Origin: Amorphochlora amoebiformis
Taxonomy: Eukaryota > Cercozoa > Chlorarachniophyceae
Assembly (NCBI GenBank): GCA_054601695.1
Contig: BAAHQB010000312.1
Coordinates: 124,001 to 188,000, forward strand
DNA: 64,000 nucleotides
Reading direction: 5' to 3'
The stretch's first letter is position 1, and each line of letters opens with the position of its first letter. Below the pieces are notes generated by a model. The model was not told the DNA's origin and ran no database searches. It was given only the letters and a program-made list of their open reading frames with translations. This document shows, piece after piece, positions 1 to 64,000 of the stretch. The translations under genes were made by a program, and so were the position numbers.

Positions 1-39
1 ACATTATTATTTATTATATTATTATTATTAATCTTTTAT

Positions 40-100
<61 letters not shown>

Positions 101-126
101 GAGTGGAAGCTCACTAGGAGCCTATC

Positions 127-182
<56 letters not shown>

Positions 183-289
183 TACATATATATACACACA
201 TACACATATACACACACATATGTATTATACGACAGGTACCTTTCCACCTTTATACGTGTACACACACATATATATATATATATATTTAT

Positions 290-343
<54 letters not shown>

Positions 344-351
344 TATATAAC

Positions 352-18325
<17,974 letters not shown>

Positions 18326-18789
18326 CCTACCCCCCAACCCGAAGAATACAATTAAAAATTCACAGACTTTCCAATAATAATCATATCCCTGTCCCGTCTG
18401 CTTCCGCCCCACCCTCTATGCGCGGTATTTACGAACATTTTGCGCGATTTTCTCAATAACTCCCTCCCCTCCCCCTTTTATTCCTTAAAAAATACCCCGC
18501 CTACAGGTATATCCTCTTCTCCTTGCGAGGAAGGTTGCATCACCTGTCGGAGCGATGGCGTCCTTGGCGAGTGGATTCGGAGAATTATTACGTGAATAAA
18601 TACCCGACGTGACGTCACAAAAGAATCACCAATAAGGATATTAATCTTGAAATATCTGTATATCTACAATATTATTAAGTCCATGGTTCGATATACGTGA
18701 TTCTTAATATCTGCATATTTCATTAGAATATGTAATTATATCAACTTCTTAATATCGATTCGCAAACTTTCATTTTAATTCTTCGGGCC
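18326..18789. promoter_or_regulatory. Shared spacer between divergent NOG1 and deaminase genes
   Basis: This 464-bp stretch separates two divergent start codons and contains no (TA)n run, unlike almost every intron. It is moderately GC-rich with several C-rich and G-rich patches. It holds a perfect TGACGTCA palindrome at 18610-18617. A short upstream ORF opening MASLASG runs 18555-18599. A bidirectional promoter is inferred from the arrangement only. Confidence 0.6.
18610..18617. promoter_or_regulatory. TGACGTCA palindrome (CRE/ATF-type site)
   Basis: A perfect 8-bp palindrome lies midway in the NOG1/deaminase spacer. This is the consensus bound by CREB/ATF-type bZIP factors in animals, fungi and plants. 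One match in 464 bp could be chance. Confidence 0.35.
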
Positions 18790-29320
<10,531 letters not shown>

Positions 29321-30350
29321 CCTAATGTGCTATTAGTAGTATAACTGCATACCACTTAAGCTTGCACATGCTGGCTTATGACACAAAGCGTTGATGTTAA
29401 TGACGACTAGATTTTACGTAACACTCCATTAATCTAGTAAATAAGGTTGTGGATCATACTGGACCTTGTGGTCTAGACTCACGCTAGTGACATAGGCCAT
29501 AGATATTGTCTAAACTGTAACATGTATACAAGCTAGATATATGCACTGCGGCCTAGTACTAGAGTACTCTGGCTATCATAGTCTTCAGTGATATCTACGG
29601 TATCTTTCCTACGATATTGCTTGGCTGAAATTCGCAAATTTAATATATAAATGGAATGGACGAAATTACTCTAGATTACTGCTTAGTGTTATCGCTAATA
29701 ATTTTATTATTGCCATTAGTTGGTATTGATTAACCAGGTGGCATCAGTTCAAGTTCCGACACGGTTTAGTTAAGATTAGTCACTGTTATTATCATGGCAT
29801 GTGTTGTATATCATCTGCTAGATCTTCTAGTCATATACAATCTAAAGGTGGCCACGTATGTCACGAAAGTTGTTGCGGACGCCATGTTGCGCAGAAGCAA
29901 GGTACGTATGTCGGTACGTACGTATACATGTTTGTAGGTACGTATGTGCGTACATATTTGGATACGCGTCTGAGTGATATACGTACGTATCAATACGTAT
30001 GTGGAATACATTTGTGCGTACGTATGTGGTTCTCGTACTGTTGCATTGTTAACGTCCATTGATACGTATGCCACATACTGACTAATGACTTGGCAGTAGC
30101 GATGTAGATCTAGATGATTCCAAAAGTCAATGCTTGCGAGTCACTGACAAGAGTCATGCTCTGGATGGTTATAAATGATATTCAACTGTTTCAAATAGTA
30201 AATTTATCGTAGGCTATCACTATTAGTTTGACACCTTTGCGTGTGTCCCACTGTTTAATATTCAATGAGTATCATGATATATCTAGTATACTTTTGCTAG
30301 TAGGTATGGATATGCTAGTTCTAGTAATAAAATATTAATCAGACCGTATG
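29321..30350. other. Intergenic block, CTAG-rich, no gene seen
   Basis: It lies between the stop codon of the deaminase gene and the TA-rich DNA before the SWIB gene's 3' end. Many CTAG tetranucleotides, few TA runs, and a TACGTA-rich patch at 29905-30030. I see no ORF with splice support. 30351-30895 returns to (TA)n and holds no supported exon. Confidence 0.6.
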
Positions 30351-30354
30351 AATC

Positions 30355-30486
<132 letters not shown>

Positions 30487-30488
30487 TA

Positions 30489-30557
<69 letters not shown>

Positions 30558-30588
30558 TTATATATGTATATATATGTGTACATATATT

Positions 30589-30646
<58 letters not shown>

Positions 30647-30735
30647 TATATATATATATATATATGTATATATATGTATATATATGTATATATGTATACA
30701 TACATATATGTTTACACACATATTTATATATACAT

Positions 30736-30789
<54 letters not shown>

Positions 30790-31197
30790 AATATATGTAA
30801 ACGCATATAGAGTTATTGAACTCGACTAAACTGTAAGTTATTAAAAGGGATCTGAGTGTCAAGAATAATTTACCAGCGCTCATGGTAAACTCAATTTAAG
30901 TATGGCTATCCAAATGCAACAAAAGCGCAGTCGTCGCAGTCTCAGCAGCCGACAAAGATCCTTCGAGTCCCGGCGAGTGTTTCGAATCTTCCGTAACAGC
31001 CGTCGGGATATCTAGCATCCCGGTGATGGCGTGGGGTTGCGTCCCGATGGATTTATGATGCCCCATAGGATGTTGAAGTGTTTGGGTGGTCGTTTGGGAA
31101 ACGGGTCGGATGATTGTTTGAGAGATGGGTGAAATAGCGTGGGGTATGGCGTGGGTCCCTAACGACGCGATTCCCTGGGCGTGTGGCCCGAGGGGAC

Positions 31198-33133
<1,936 letters not shown>

Positions 33134-33273
33134 ACTCTCTTTCAGAAAGCTGTTTGCGTCGAAAGGGCGTCCAGGGTGCCACAGCCGCTTTGTTCTGTTT
33201 TTGGAAGAAAATTTCGTGAACTTCTTTGGCCCCCTGGCCGCGTTTTTATTTCCGCAACAAATTCTTCGCGATC
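33134..33273. promoter_or_regulatory. Shared spacer between SWIB gene and PPR gene start
   Basis: Only 140 bp lie between the divergent start codons at 33133 and 33274, with mixed composition and no TA run. A compact bidirectional promoter is inferred. It holds if the plus-strand start at 33274 is right. Confidence 0.45.
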
Positions 33274-43219
<9,946 letters not shown>

Positions 43220-44090
43220 TGTCCAGACTTTCTCAGTTCTTACACGTAAAGTCCAAAGTCATGTCGGTCGATTCGTCCTGGTGTGGTCGTCGCGAAATCT
43301 CTAGAATCCCAGAACTTCTGGAACTTCGGGACTTTCTAGACTTCCGTCATCTACTAGATCTAGATCCAGACATCAGTTTAAATATCTAGAGTATTAACTA
43401 GATTACTAAGCCTGTTGCAATTTTTCATGCAAGCTGTCTTCGAGTCGAAGTTTCTACTAGAAGTTTATGATCGTGAAATTAAGCTTGTGATCGATAATAT
43501 ATATATATCTAGTGTTTCATAGTATGTACTAGATGTATATCTTAATCATTAAACTAGTCAAACTACACTACTAGTAGATGAATGATTGAACTAGATGTTA
43601 TCTAGGTTATACGTAGTTGTACCAGATCTAGCAGATGCAGTACTCTAGTTGTCTTTCTAGCTTTGTCACACTACTACTAGTACTAGCACTAACGAGACTC
43701 TAGATATAGATAACTTGCATAAGCTGGATAAGTTGAACTAGACCCCAGTTTCTAGAGTAGCTAGAGTAGTGACTACTGGATAAGTGAAGTCTATTTATCT
43801 AGTTTCGTACTAGTTGTACAGCATTTTGAAATAACTGGAATAAATAGGAATTCACCTAGATCTAGTAGATCCGTACTAGCTAGGCTGGGTTCGGAGAGTC
43901 TTACACTAGATTAACCATCTAGACCATCTAGATATCATGCGGCATAGTGTAGTTCAAATTGTCACTGCATGTAATGGAGGTATTCCAATTTCCGGCTAGC
44001 TCCGGCTAGCTTTGATCACACCAATTTGTGGGCAAAGCTGGCTATCGTTCTTTGTCCGAATGACTAGAATGATGAGGACCTAGATAAATA
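43220..44090. other. Intergenic block between convergent PPR and CLUAP1 genes, CTAG-rich
   Basis: Almost free of (TA)n, with CTAG or TCTAGA roughly every 20-40 bp between 43300 and 43930. No supported exon. It presumably contains both 3' UTRs and transcription ends. Confidence 0.65.
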
Positions 44091-50636
<6,546 letters not shown>

Positions 50637-50925
50637 CTTGGAGAACGCGTTTCCCCTTGTTGGCCTCCACACCGGCTGCGGTAACTGCCCGGGGGAACCT
50701 TGGAGTCCCGGGATTCCTGTGAATCTTTTAAAAAAACTCGGCTGGAGAGACTCGCGGGCCTACGCAGGTTGGGAGGGGCGATTATGGGCTATTTAGAGTG
50801 ATATTAAGCTGAATGCACCAGTTTGTTGGTGAGGGCTAGAAATGTTGATGTGGATTCGAATTTTCGACGGTTTATGAGCTTAGTTGGGGCTAATTTCGCG
50901 ATTTTCCAGGCTGTGACTGCAAGCT
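50637..50925. promoter_or_regulatory. Shared spacer between CLUAP1 and the membrane-protein gene
   Basis: This 289-bp TA-free stretch lies between divergent starts at 50636 and 50926 and is relatively GC-rich. I found no clear RFX X-box, which would be expected for a ciliary gene in animals. Confidence 0.5.
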
Positions 50926-55478
<4,553 letters not shown>

Positions 55479-56155
55479 GGGTGATGTTGCCAGACGCTAG
55501 ATCTAATAGGATCCGTAGGGATCTAGACTAGCTAGAGGATGGGATCATGTCATATTCTACATATTGCTTCAATCATTTGGATTTTGAAATTACTAAGGAA
55601 TGATACAATACTAGTAAATTAGTAATGGTGTCGCCGGATATAACTAGTATAATGCAATGAATACGTGCAATCGGCCATCGACTACTACTAGCATTAGATC
55701 GAGATCATGTCTATTTAGACTAGCATACATGTACTAGTACTAGTAGATATATATATGGGCGGGACTTTAACTAGTTTAAATTTAAAAATTGTAAAATCGT
55801 CAATTAATAGGGATTCAAAACTTGCAAGTGCATTGAAATTCGAATTGAAAAAAGTCGCTCACGCTGAGGTGCAATGTACATGTTTACAGTAACGGAAAAC
55901 TTTTCGGCAATTCCTCCTAAATATTTAGTCTGTCACTGTAACATGTAAGTGCGAAAGAATTTCTGCACTACACCTTTACATCAGTCTCAGTCAGTGTGAT
56001 ATAACGGCCATTGACATTAGCTAGATTAGCCCGCCTTCAGCCTTAAAAAACAAAATGATAGTACTAGCGCTACCTAGCAAAAGAAGCTGACACGAGCACC
56101 CCAAGGAAAACCAATGAAATGGTGCCGTGTCGATGTGTCTTAGATGTCTGTAGTT
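55479..56155. other. Intergenic block between convergent genes, CTAG-rich
   Basis: It follows the membrane-protein stop and precedes the TAG of the minus-strand gene. CTAG-rich at 55495-55750, then AT-rich unique sequence. No ORF with splice support. Confidence 0.6.
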
Positions 56156-56528
56156 CTAAAGCTCTTCAAAGTGGATCTCTTCCATTATCTCTTCGGCGAG
56201 ATCGATGGCCCTGGTCTCAATGTTTGATATCAAACTATTGTCTGCGGGAGTCAGGATGTCTGTGTGTTGGGCGGGATAGCATAAACTTAAACCTGATATA
56301 CATATAAATGTGTGTGAGTATTATATGTACACAGATACACAATATATAGCTATAGATATATCCATACAAACAAAAATTAAAATACACAAATATAAGGAAA
56401 AAAATTGACTCCGTACCCATTGCTCGTATAGTAACCTCCCCCCTAACGCATGCTGGGGTGATCTCAGGATTCGGTTTGCAAAACCAATGCGGGTCTTTCT
56501 CTCCCAGAACTTTGCCAAGGAACTATCA

Positions 56529-56575
<47 letters not shown>

Positions 56576-56650
56576 CACTCACATTTACATATGTATTATA
56601 TATTCTGTATATATACAAATATATAATTTAGATTTAATATGTATATATGT

Positions 56651-56697
<47 letters not shown>

Positions 56698-57051
56698 TAT
56701 GTTTGTAATAAAATTATTAATGCATCGTTGTAAATATTATAGTCACTTCGATGTACAGTGCGACAGAGTTTGGTAGGTATGCCCGAGATCACTAAATATC
56801 CCGGGAAATTGCTGGAAGGTTGCCCTGGCGGTAGTATCAGGCAGTACCAAGCTTCCAGGTATACCATGACACAATGTGACGTCACGCTCCGTTTTTTCTT
56901 AAATGAACTGCCTAACCCTTTAGTTGTCATACTCCAAATGGACAACAGCCAACATAAGACTACATCTGAATTTACTATCAGAATACGTTGTCTGCTAGCA
57001 TATAACCGGGGCCGGACCGGCCTACCGGCCTAGCACATCGCTGCACTAACA

Positions 57052-57093
<42 letters not shown>

Positions 57094-57268
57094 GAAAGTG
57101 TATAAATTTATGTATATTTGAATAACTATTATATACATATAGGTATGTGTATGCTACAATGAATGCGTATTCATTTATTTAGAGGTTCCCTAAAAGTCAA
57201 TCCAGACTGAACCTGTTTCCCGCTATACAAGATTATACAATATATACTTTTTCATATAATATACATAC

Positions 57269-57299
<31 letters not shown>

Positions 57300-57442
57300 A
57301 TAGATATATATATATATATATATATATACAAAGCTCAATCTGGACTGATAATACTTCTCGATATACGTATGCATCATATATACTTCTCGTATAATACATA
57401 AACACACATGCATTTCTCCAAACTCATACAGTACATATACAT

Positions 57443-57484
<42 letters not shown>

Positions 57485-58005
57485 ATTAATATATATCATA
57501 TCTAGAGCTCACCTGGAGCTCATCATAGGCACTTGTTTTTTGTCTGTCATCGTATAGATTTCTAATCCGCCCAAGGGAATCAATCACAGTTTTATTATGA
57601 CACGTATCTGTATATAAACATACCAACATCAGTATGCGTACATACATTTACAAATATATTTGTGTGTAGATTTAGAGTTATGAACAATATCCTCATATAT
57701 TGCTCATGAGAATATGTATGTTTCATACCATCGAGGGTATCTCTCCTTACATTTTGGTTTTCTTTTTTTTTTGTTCTCTCTCTCTCTCTTCCTCTCCCGC
57801 TCTCTCTCATTCAAAACTCTATCGCTTTACTCTATCTTTTTCTTCTCTCCCTTTATCTCTCGACCTGTTGGAGTTGGATCGTGGCAACGGGGAAGGCGTA
57901 GTATACCCATGCTGGAATAATTTGTGGGGATAAGCGTCGAAATACGATCCCAACCGCTGAAGCATGGAATTTCACACGAATCTCCTACTATTCCTGAGGT
58001 ATACA

Positions 58006-58057
<52 letters not shown>

Positions 58058-58127
58058 TATATTACACGGATACATATCTATAATTTTAGGAATTTCTCTC
58101 TAGTCTACCGCTATCCCGGGGTAATGT
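56156..58127 (-). CDS. Unidentified protein, C-terminal exons
   Basis: Phase-matched exons: 58127-58109, 57993-57865, 57607-57513, 56522-56417, 56259-56156, ending with TAG. The encoded tail includes CEIPCFSGWDRISTLI, VIDSLGRIRNLYDDR and a final acidic helix ending EEIMEEIHFEEL. I do not recognise the family. A second acceptor (56241) for the last exon keeps the same frame. The 106-nt exon is also open in another frame (SLAKFWERKTRIG), which would not join the acidic tail in phase, so the choice rests on phase alone. Upstream exons are uncertain: candidates at 58601-58650, 59262-59331, 60046-60102 and 61829-61923. The gene could be the 3' end of the leucine-rich-repeat gene to its right. Intron 56523-57512 contains a dispersed repeat copy. 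Confidence 0.5.
56745..57045 (-). repeat. Dispersed repeat, copy B
   Basis: Shares CTTAAATGA.CT.CCT, CCCTTTAG..TTGTCATA and GACGTCACGC with copy C (plus strand). It is more diverged and GC-rich at its right end. It lies in an intron of the minus-strand gene 56156-58127. Confidence 0.6.
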
Positions 58128-58174
58128 CTGAACGTAATAATATACTCTCTCTCTCTCTCTCTCTGTCTCACACA

Positions 58175-58214
<40 letters not shown>

Positions 58215-58280
58215 GTATATATAAAGCTTCACGTACCTGGACTCTCTGGACTCTCACAAGACATTGCATGATATATATTA

Positions 58281-58359
<79 letters not shown>

Positions 58360-58425
58360 GTAGGATACTCAACCTCCACGCGGTGTCTACAAAAATAGGA
58401 TGTAAAAATAATATATATGTACGTA

Positions 58426-58466
<41 letters not shown>

Positions 58467-58476
58467 ATTTACACAT

Positions 58477-58512
<36 letters not shown>

Positions 58513-58600
58513 ATGTATATATAGATATATACACATATGTATATTTATGTAAGTATATATATTTATTACATAAATTAAATGTATTTGTAGAAGTACATAC

Positions 58601-58650
58601 CTGGACGCTCACAAGACATTGCATGATACTTTAATCCTGGAAACACCTTT
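58601..58650 (-). CDS. Candidate internal exon
   Basis: The minus-strand segment has a TCTCTTAG acceptor and a GTATGT donor and reads [16 protein letters not shown] in one frame. Its 3' half and donor are repeated at 58228-58272, the same junction-copy pattern seen at established exon ends, which supports it as an exon. Its phase does not join the next known exon at 58127 directly, so a small exon may be missing. I cannot assign a function. Confidence 0.4.
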
Positions 58651-58910
58651 CTAAGAGACGAACGCAGACCTTATATACACAGATGTACATATATTTAGAC
58701 AGGTATGTGTATATGTGTGTGTCTATATACGTAGAAATATACCTATATGCATATGTACAAATACATGTGTATGTAAGAAGTTATTAGGTTAAATTATATT
58801 CTCCATGTATCTATACACATAAATTGATCAATATGATGGATATATTTATTAATACTTATATGTATGTAAGTAACAGGTTTTCAGGATAACTATGTTACGC
58901 TATATGTACA

Positions 58911-58992
<82 letters not shown>

Positions 58993-59261
58993 TGCACATA
59001 TCGCCTACTATCAGCTTCGTAAATGGGAAAGATGGGAAATAGAAGAAAGATTAGGTTTATATCTATATGTATATGTATATGTGTGTATATATGTGTATAT
59101 ACTATATATGTATTTATATGTATATATGCACACACACACATATGTATTATATGTATATACATATTTCTATATACATAAATACATATACACATATATACAC
59201 ACATAGATACACATATATCCGCAACCTTGAGCTTGATGAAGGGTTAAGATGGGATATAGAC

Positions 59262-59331
59262 GAAAGGTTAGGTATGCCGTTTCTTCAATCTCGTCAGCAG
59301 CAAGCAGTTCAATGTCATCCAGGGTGATGGG
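59262..59331 (-). CDS. Candidate internal exon, acidic
   Basis: After a TATAG acceptor, minus frame 1 reads PITLDDIELLAADEIEE and continues to a possible GTCTAT donor. The plus strand is also open here, but less convincingly. A diverged copy of the donor side lies at 59020-59055. The family is not recognised, and phase with the flanking candidates is unresolved. Confidence 0.35.
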
Positions 59332-59349
59332 CTATATATATATATATAT

Positions 59350-59444
<95 letters not shown>

Positions 59445-60045
59445 TATAAACATATGAATATAGAGTCTAACTCATTCTCATCTCTACAATGTCCACACGC
59501 GCAAAAACCGACTGATATTACGGAAACTAATACAAAGGATACATTTTGACATATCATGTGGGAATACCTATAATTGACACATTGTAATACATCGTATGTA
59601 AAAATGGGACACATGAGAAACGAGTTAGCACTCGGACAGGCAGAAGAGCATAAGCAGCGGGAGAGAGGGTACATTATATAAACCTAAATAGACATTTTTT
59701 AAAATGACCCTCTTTCTCCCTCATTCATCTCGTTCTCTCTCCCTCTCTTTTTTCTCTCCCTCTTTCTCTTTCTCTCCCTCTCTCCCTTTCTCCCTCTTTT
59801 CTGACTTTCCCTTTTGCTTGTACAAATATGACAGTGAATGGGAATGACAAACATGAGGGGGAGAGAGAGACAAGAAGGAGAGAGAGAGAGAGAGAGAGAT
59901 AGAGAGAGAAAGAAACACAAAAGAAACACCGAAGTAAAAGATTTTAGAGATAATAATGAGGAGAACAGGAGCAGTAGCAGTAGGCACAAGTTAGTTGTAT
60001 AGTATAGTATAGTACGGTATAGTATAGTATAGTATAGTATATTAC

Positions 60046-60102
60046 CACATGAGCGATTTTTGTCAATTTTTTTGCGATCTCTTCTTTCTTAGCCTCGAGA
60101 AC
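60046..60102 (-). CDS. Candidate internal exon, Lys/Ala-rich helix
   Basis: A 57-nt phase-0 segment lies between ATTATAG and a GTAATA donor and reads VLEAKKEEIAKKLTKIAHV, a plausible helix. The plus strand has an alternative acceptor with a good pyrimidine tract at 60092, giving a 21-nt exon, so the strand is likely but not proven. Confidence 0.4.
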
Positions 60103-60183
60103 CTATAATCGATGTAACACGCACACATATATATATATATATATATATATTCTACCTACATATATATATATATATATTCTACC

Positions 60184-60238
<55 letters not shown>

Positions 60239-60487
60239 TACCTACATATACATACACAGGCGTACACATGCAATACACAATCAAACGCATTTATTGCTAA
60301 CACAGGGATAGAGGACACAAACATATATATATATATTTATATATCTAAAAATATGTATAATACGCGCCGTAGACACAAAATCCCATGCACGTGATGTTAG
60401 CATACACACATATATATATACATGTACGTATGCATAATATATCCAGTTATTGATACCGTGTTACTCAGACACAATAGTAAGTGATAC

Positions 60488-60543
<56 letters not shown>

Positions 60544-60693
60544 CATATGTTTATGTCATATGTACATATTCATATACTTAGATCTCTCTCTCTATCTATA
60601 TGTATTATGAAAAGGGAGAGAAAAAAATAGATGTATATATATGGACACCATAACAAAGGCTGGCGAGAAAGCAAGACGCATGCGTACGCACAA

Positions 60694-60741
<48 letters not shown>

Positions 60742-60887
60742 ATTACATGCATATACAAACCGTATTATTTGCACAAGGATAGCCAAGGCAGCCGAGGCGC
60801 TGAAGATTTTGATTATCACATAAATCGCATAGCCCAAGTCTTATTAGTGTATCGTTGCTGCTGAGTATCTCTATCGCCTATATTTTA

Positions 60888-60932
<45 letters not shown>

Positions 60933-60993
60933 TATTTGTTTATAAGGAGACAAAGATGCATATTGTATGCTTATATATTATACATATATATAT

Positions 60994-61047
<54 letters not shown>

Positions 61048-61114
61048 TATACATACATATTGTATGCACACACACACGCTCTCACACACACACACGCACA
61101 TACATATATATATA

Positions 61115-61202
<88 letters not shown>

Positions 61203-61291
61203 CAACACACATTTGTCATATTATATGTAACGTACATCATAAATATTTTATTACATAGATTCTTTCATGCATATAAATAGACACAGACACA

Positions 61292-61343
<52 letters not shown>

Positions 61344-61384
61344 TGCATGTATAAAGCAACAATATAAATAGTATAAGCGGACGC

Positions 61385-61710
61385 AGTACGAAGAGTAGAT
61401 ATACTGGAGATCACTAGAGATTCCGGAGCTCGATAAACCGTCTCATCTCCAATAACCGGCAGTACCCGGTAATAACGTAGCTTCCGAGTATTAGGTGACA
61501 GGACGTGACATCACGCCATGCTACGCTTCCAGAAATTCCCGAAGGTTCGAGTTTGTCTAAGTACTGAGAAGTTCCAAAAGCTTCTTAAATGAGCTTCCTG
61601 AAAATTTCCCTTTAGCATTTGTCATAATTCAAACGGACTTCAACCGAACCTAATCCTGTACTACCATTTGCTAATACCAATGTCCGGACTACCGTTGCGC
61701 CAACCATATA
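61385..61710 (-). repeat. Dispersed repeat, copy C
   Basis: On the minus strand it begins TTGGCGCAACGGTAG, a good RNA polymerase III A box, and about 45 bp later has GGTTCGGTTGAAGTCC, a B-box-like string. The body is homologous to copies A and B. It sits between candidate exons of the right-hand minus-strand gene region. Confidence 0.6.
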
Positions 61711-61753
61711 TATATATTACATATATATATACTTATATATATATGTATATATT

Positions 61754-61807
<54 letters not shown>

Positions 61808-61828
61808 GTGCATATATTGAGCCTTTAC

Positions 61829-61923
61829 CTGAAGACCCGAATTTGTTAATTTTTTTAATGGTTGCGCAGGACACTTCATTGGATCTTCAGGAACGAGATT
61901 ATCGCTACCATGAAAAGAAAAAC
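61829..61923 (-). CDS. Candidate exon, strand ambiguous
   Basis: The minus reading (acceptor GCAAG, donor GTAAAG, phase 1 in, 0 out) includes NLVPEDPMKCPAQPLKKL. The plus reading (61870-61935, acceptor TTGCGCAG, donor GTATAT, phase 0) includes DTSLDLQERDYRYHEKK. Both are clean. The minus exon would not join the LRR exon at 62217 in phase without another small exon. A diverged junction copy at 61980-62035 fits either strand. I report one exon here, more likely minus because the flanking exons are minus. Confidence 0.35.
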
Positions 61924-62216
61924 CTTGCAAACGCTGTATATATGTATTATATATATATATATTATATATGTATATATATCTATAGTAGGAAATATCGCTG
62001 TCATGGGAAGGCAAACTTTATAGAAGCTACATTTATATCTCTCTATATATATATATATATATATTACACGTAATACTACAGATTTGGACAATTAGAGGCT
62101 TGATGGAATCATGAAAACAAATCATACATACTTAGGTGTGTTCCAGCACGTAAATATATTGCACATATATACACACACATAAACATATCCACACACACAC
62201 CATATTATGTGTAAAC

Positions 62217-62489
62217 CTGCAGAGGTTTGAGAATATCATGGAGACAATCTGTAGGCCTAGGTAGATGGAGTCTAAGAAACACAAAAAGTATTCACCATCC
62301 ATTATTAGTCGAAAGGAGGAATTTCGACTGTGTAAAATGCATACGTTTAAATATGTAAACATATTCACGTGTGCTTTTCTATCTAGATATCTCTCCTATT
62401 ATAATACAAACACGCACACATATACATATATGTATAGATATATTGATATACACACAATATATATATATATATATATACACATATATATA

Positions 62490-62520
<31 letters not shown>

Positions 62521-62550
62521 CTATCAATATATACATATTTATATGTATGT

Positions 62551-62587
<37 letters not shown>

Positions 62588-62806
62588 GCACAAATATAAG
62601 TATGTAAACGTATATATTCTACCCATAGTTGTCGGAAAGATCTAAATATTCAAGGTCTGTAGCCTGAGCAAGGTTTTGAAATCCGCTCGATATCCAGCTT
62701 CCAGCGAGGTTTAGCTTAACCTTTAAGTATATATAACCTCATACCTACGTACATACATACATACACATACACATGCACAAACACACATATTAAAATGTAT
62801 ATATAT

Positions 62807-62850
<44 letters not shown>

Positions 62851-63049
62851 ATATATATGTGTGTGTGTGTAATACATTTATTTCCATACCAGGCCTTTGG
62901 AGAGGATAGGAATCGACCCGGTGAATTTATTTTCCGAGAAGTCAAATGCGTACCGAATTGTTCCGTTACCCCCCATGATTCCCAGGATCTGGATATGTGT
63001 ATGTAAATATAATATAACAATATAATAATATAATAATATAATAATAATA

Positions 63050-63091
<42 letters not shown>

Positions 63092-63224
63092 TATATGTGC
63101 ATATACATATATTATACACACACACACATGCACATACACACATACACCCACACACACATACATATACACACAAATATACACACACACACAGACACACACA
63201 CACATATATATATATGTATAAATA

Positions 63225-63304
<80 letters not shown>

Positions 63305-63390
63305 ATGTCATATATACATATATATATATATATATTATATTATATATATATGTAAATCAAAATGTTCGGTTGGCACCTAGTTTAGTAGGA

Positions 63391-63423
<33 letters not shown>

Positions 63424-63639
63424 AATTCATGTACCAATGTATATATACTATCGTATGTATATTTCATACATAATTTTGTTTTCTACCCCCGGAACAGGCC
63501 CAAATCCGTTAGCTCGTGGTGCGCGGATAGTGAGTGTCCACGTGTCAGTGGCAAGAGTGTGAGCAAGAGCATGACAAGCGGCGTCGTCACACCTTCATTT
63601 AGAGTTGATTCATTTATATATATTATATAAATACATATA

Positions 63640-63695
<56 letters not shown>

Positions 63696-63874
63696 CAAAT
63701 ATACATGTTGAATTTTATACTTGTAAAGATTTTATGTGTATACATATGTATACCTAATTAATTAATATATACATATATATAAATACATAAATATGTGACT
63801 TAGTAAAAGTATTTACATACTAACTTGTACCTTTGCATTAAGGGCGACATGAACGACTTATGGTGGGAGGAGAT
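62217..63874 (-). CDS. Leucine-rich-repeat protein, internal exons; 5' end beyond right edge
   Basis: Phase-matched exons: 63874-63831, 63592-63487, 62988-62890, 62720-62623, 62271-62217. They read as an LRR protein of the plant/extracellular type: [13 protein letters not shown] in the third exon and [11 protein letters not shown] at the end of the fourth are textbook LxxLxLxxNxxxGxIP repeats. The second exon encodes a Cys/His/Ala-rich stretch and a Gly-Pro segment typical of the region before the first repeat. LRR proteins of this type usually mediate binding or recognition; no ligand can be inferred. The start codon and any signal peptide lie beyond 64000. The 3' continuation after 62217 is uncertain. 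A partial copy of the 62271-62217 exon end lies at 62085-62130. Confidence 0.7.
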
Positions 63875-64000
63875 CTGACATATACACCCCCACACATATA
63901 TAATATATATATACTATATATATATATATATTTATAATATATATATATATATATGTATGTTACATAATACATATTTATGTATATGCACAAATATATTGGT

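Noticed and set aside
29799-30074. Overlapping 87-codon ORFs on both strands
   Set aside because: They arise from the TACGTA-rich palindromic patch in intergenic DNA and mirror each other. No splice or family evidence.
57213-57222. 10-nt microexon in the minus-strand gene
   Set aside because: Including it breaks the frame of the next exon. The exons at 57513 and 56522 already join in phase without it.
59456-59530. Cys-rich zinc-knuckle-like exon (CACGHC) on the minus strand
   Set aside because: No donor fits. The plus strand is equally open with an immediate stop, so neither reading is supported.
63487-63613. A start exon with signal peptide (frame reading [12 protein letters not shown])
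   Set aside because: That frame does not join the next LRR exon in phase. An internal-exon reading (63592-63487) joins exons on both sides (63831 and 62988) in phase, so the gene must start beyond 64000.

Overview
This window is nuclear DNA of a eukaryote. Every gene I could build is split into short exons (17-756 nt, mostly 40-120) with GT..AG introns. I checked reading phase across every junction by hand. Introns make up most of the window and consist largely of (TA)n runs, often starting a few bases inside the splice donor. Almost all long open frames of alternating Tyr-Ile, Leu-Ser or Arg-Val are translations of simple repeats, not genes. An intraflagellar-transport gene (CLUAP1/IFT38) implies a flagellated organism. 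The telomere-type repeat is TTAGGG. I cannot name the lineage from sequence alone.

Layout, left to right: NOG1 (minus strand, 26 coding exons, C-terminus off the left edge, start 18325). A 464-bp TA-free spacer separates it from a divergent plus-strand gene (18790-29320) with a CMP/dCMP-type deaminase domain fused to an unrecognised C-terminal half. A TA-poor, CTAG-rich intergenic block follows. Next is a minus-strand DEK_C + SWIB chromatin-type gene (start 33133), divergent from a plus-strand gene (33274-43219) whose second half is PPR-like and which ends in an Asp-rich tail. After a second CTAG-rich block comes the complete 16-exon CLUAP1/IFT38 gene (minus, 50636-44091, 413 codons), divergent from a small Gly-rich membrane-protein gene (plus, 50926-55478). 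After a third CTAG-rich block come the 3' exons of an unidentified minus-strand gene (56156-58127), several isolated candidate exons, and part of a minus-strand leucine-rich-repeat gene that runs off the right edge.

The genes do not form a pathway: ribosome biogenesis (NOG1), a nucleotide or base deaminase, a SWIB protein, an RNA-binding-type helical-repeat protein, a ciliary protein and a putative membrane protein. They are arranged as divergent pairs sharing short TA-free spacers and convergent pairs separated by CTAG-rich spacers.

The unusual biology is in the introns. (1) Three long degenerate TTAGGG arrays each begin at, or within a few bases of, a 5' splice site. (2) Those arrays carry four copies of one conserved ~45-bp non-telomeric insert. 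(3) In NOG1 and most other genes, but not visibly in CLUAP1, exon ends with their adjacent (TA)n are tandemly duplicated into the neighbouring intron, leaving chains of partial exon copies. (4) A ~300-bp dispersed repeat with tRNA-promoter-like boxes occurs three times. All of this is read from one sequence; assembly error in TA tracts cannot be excluded.
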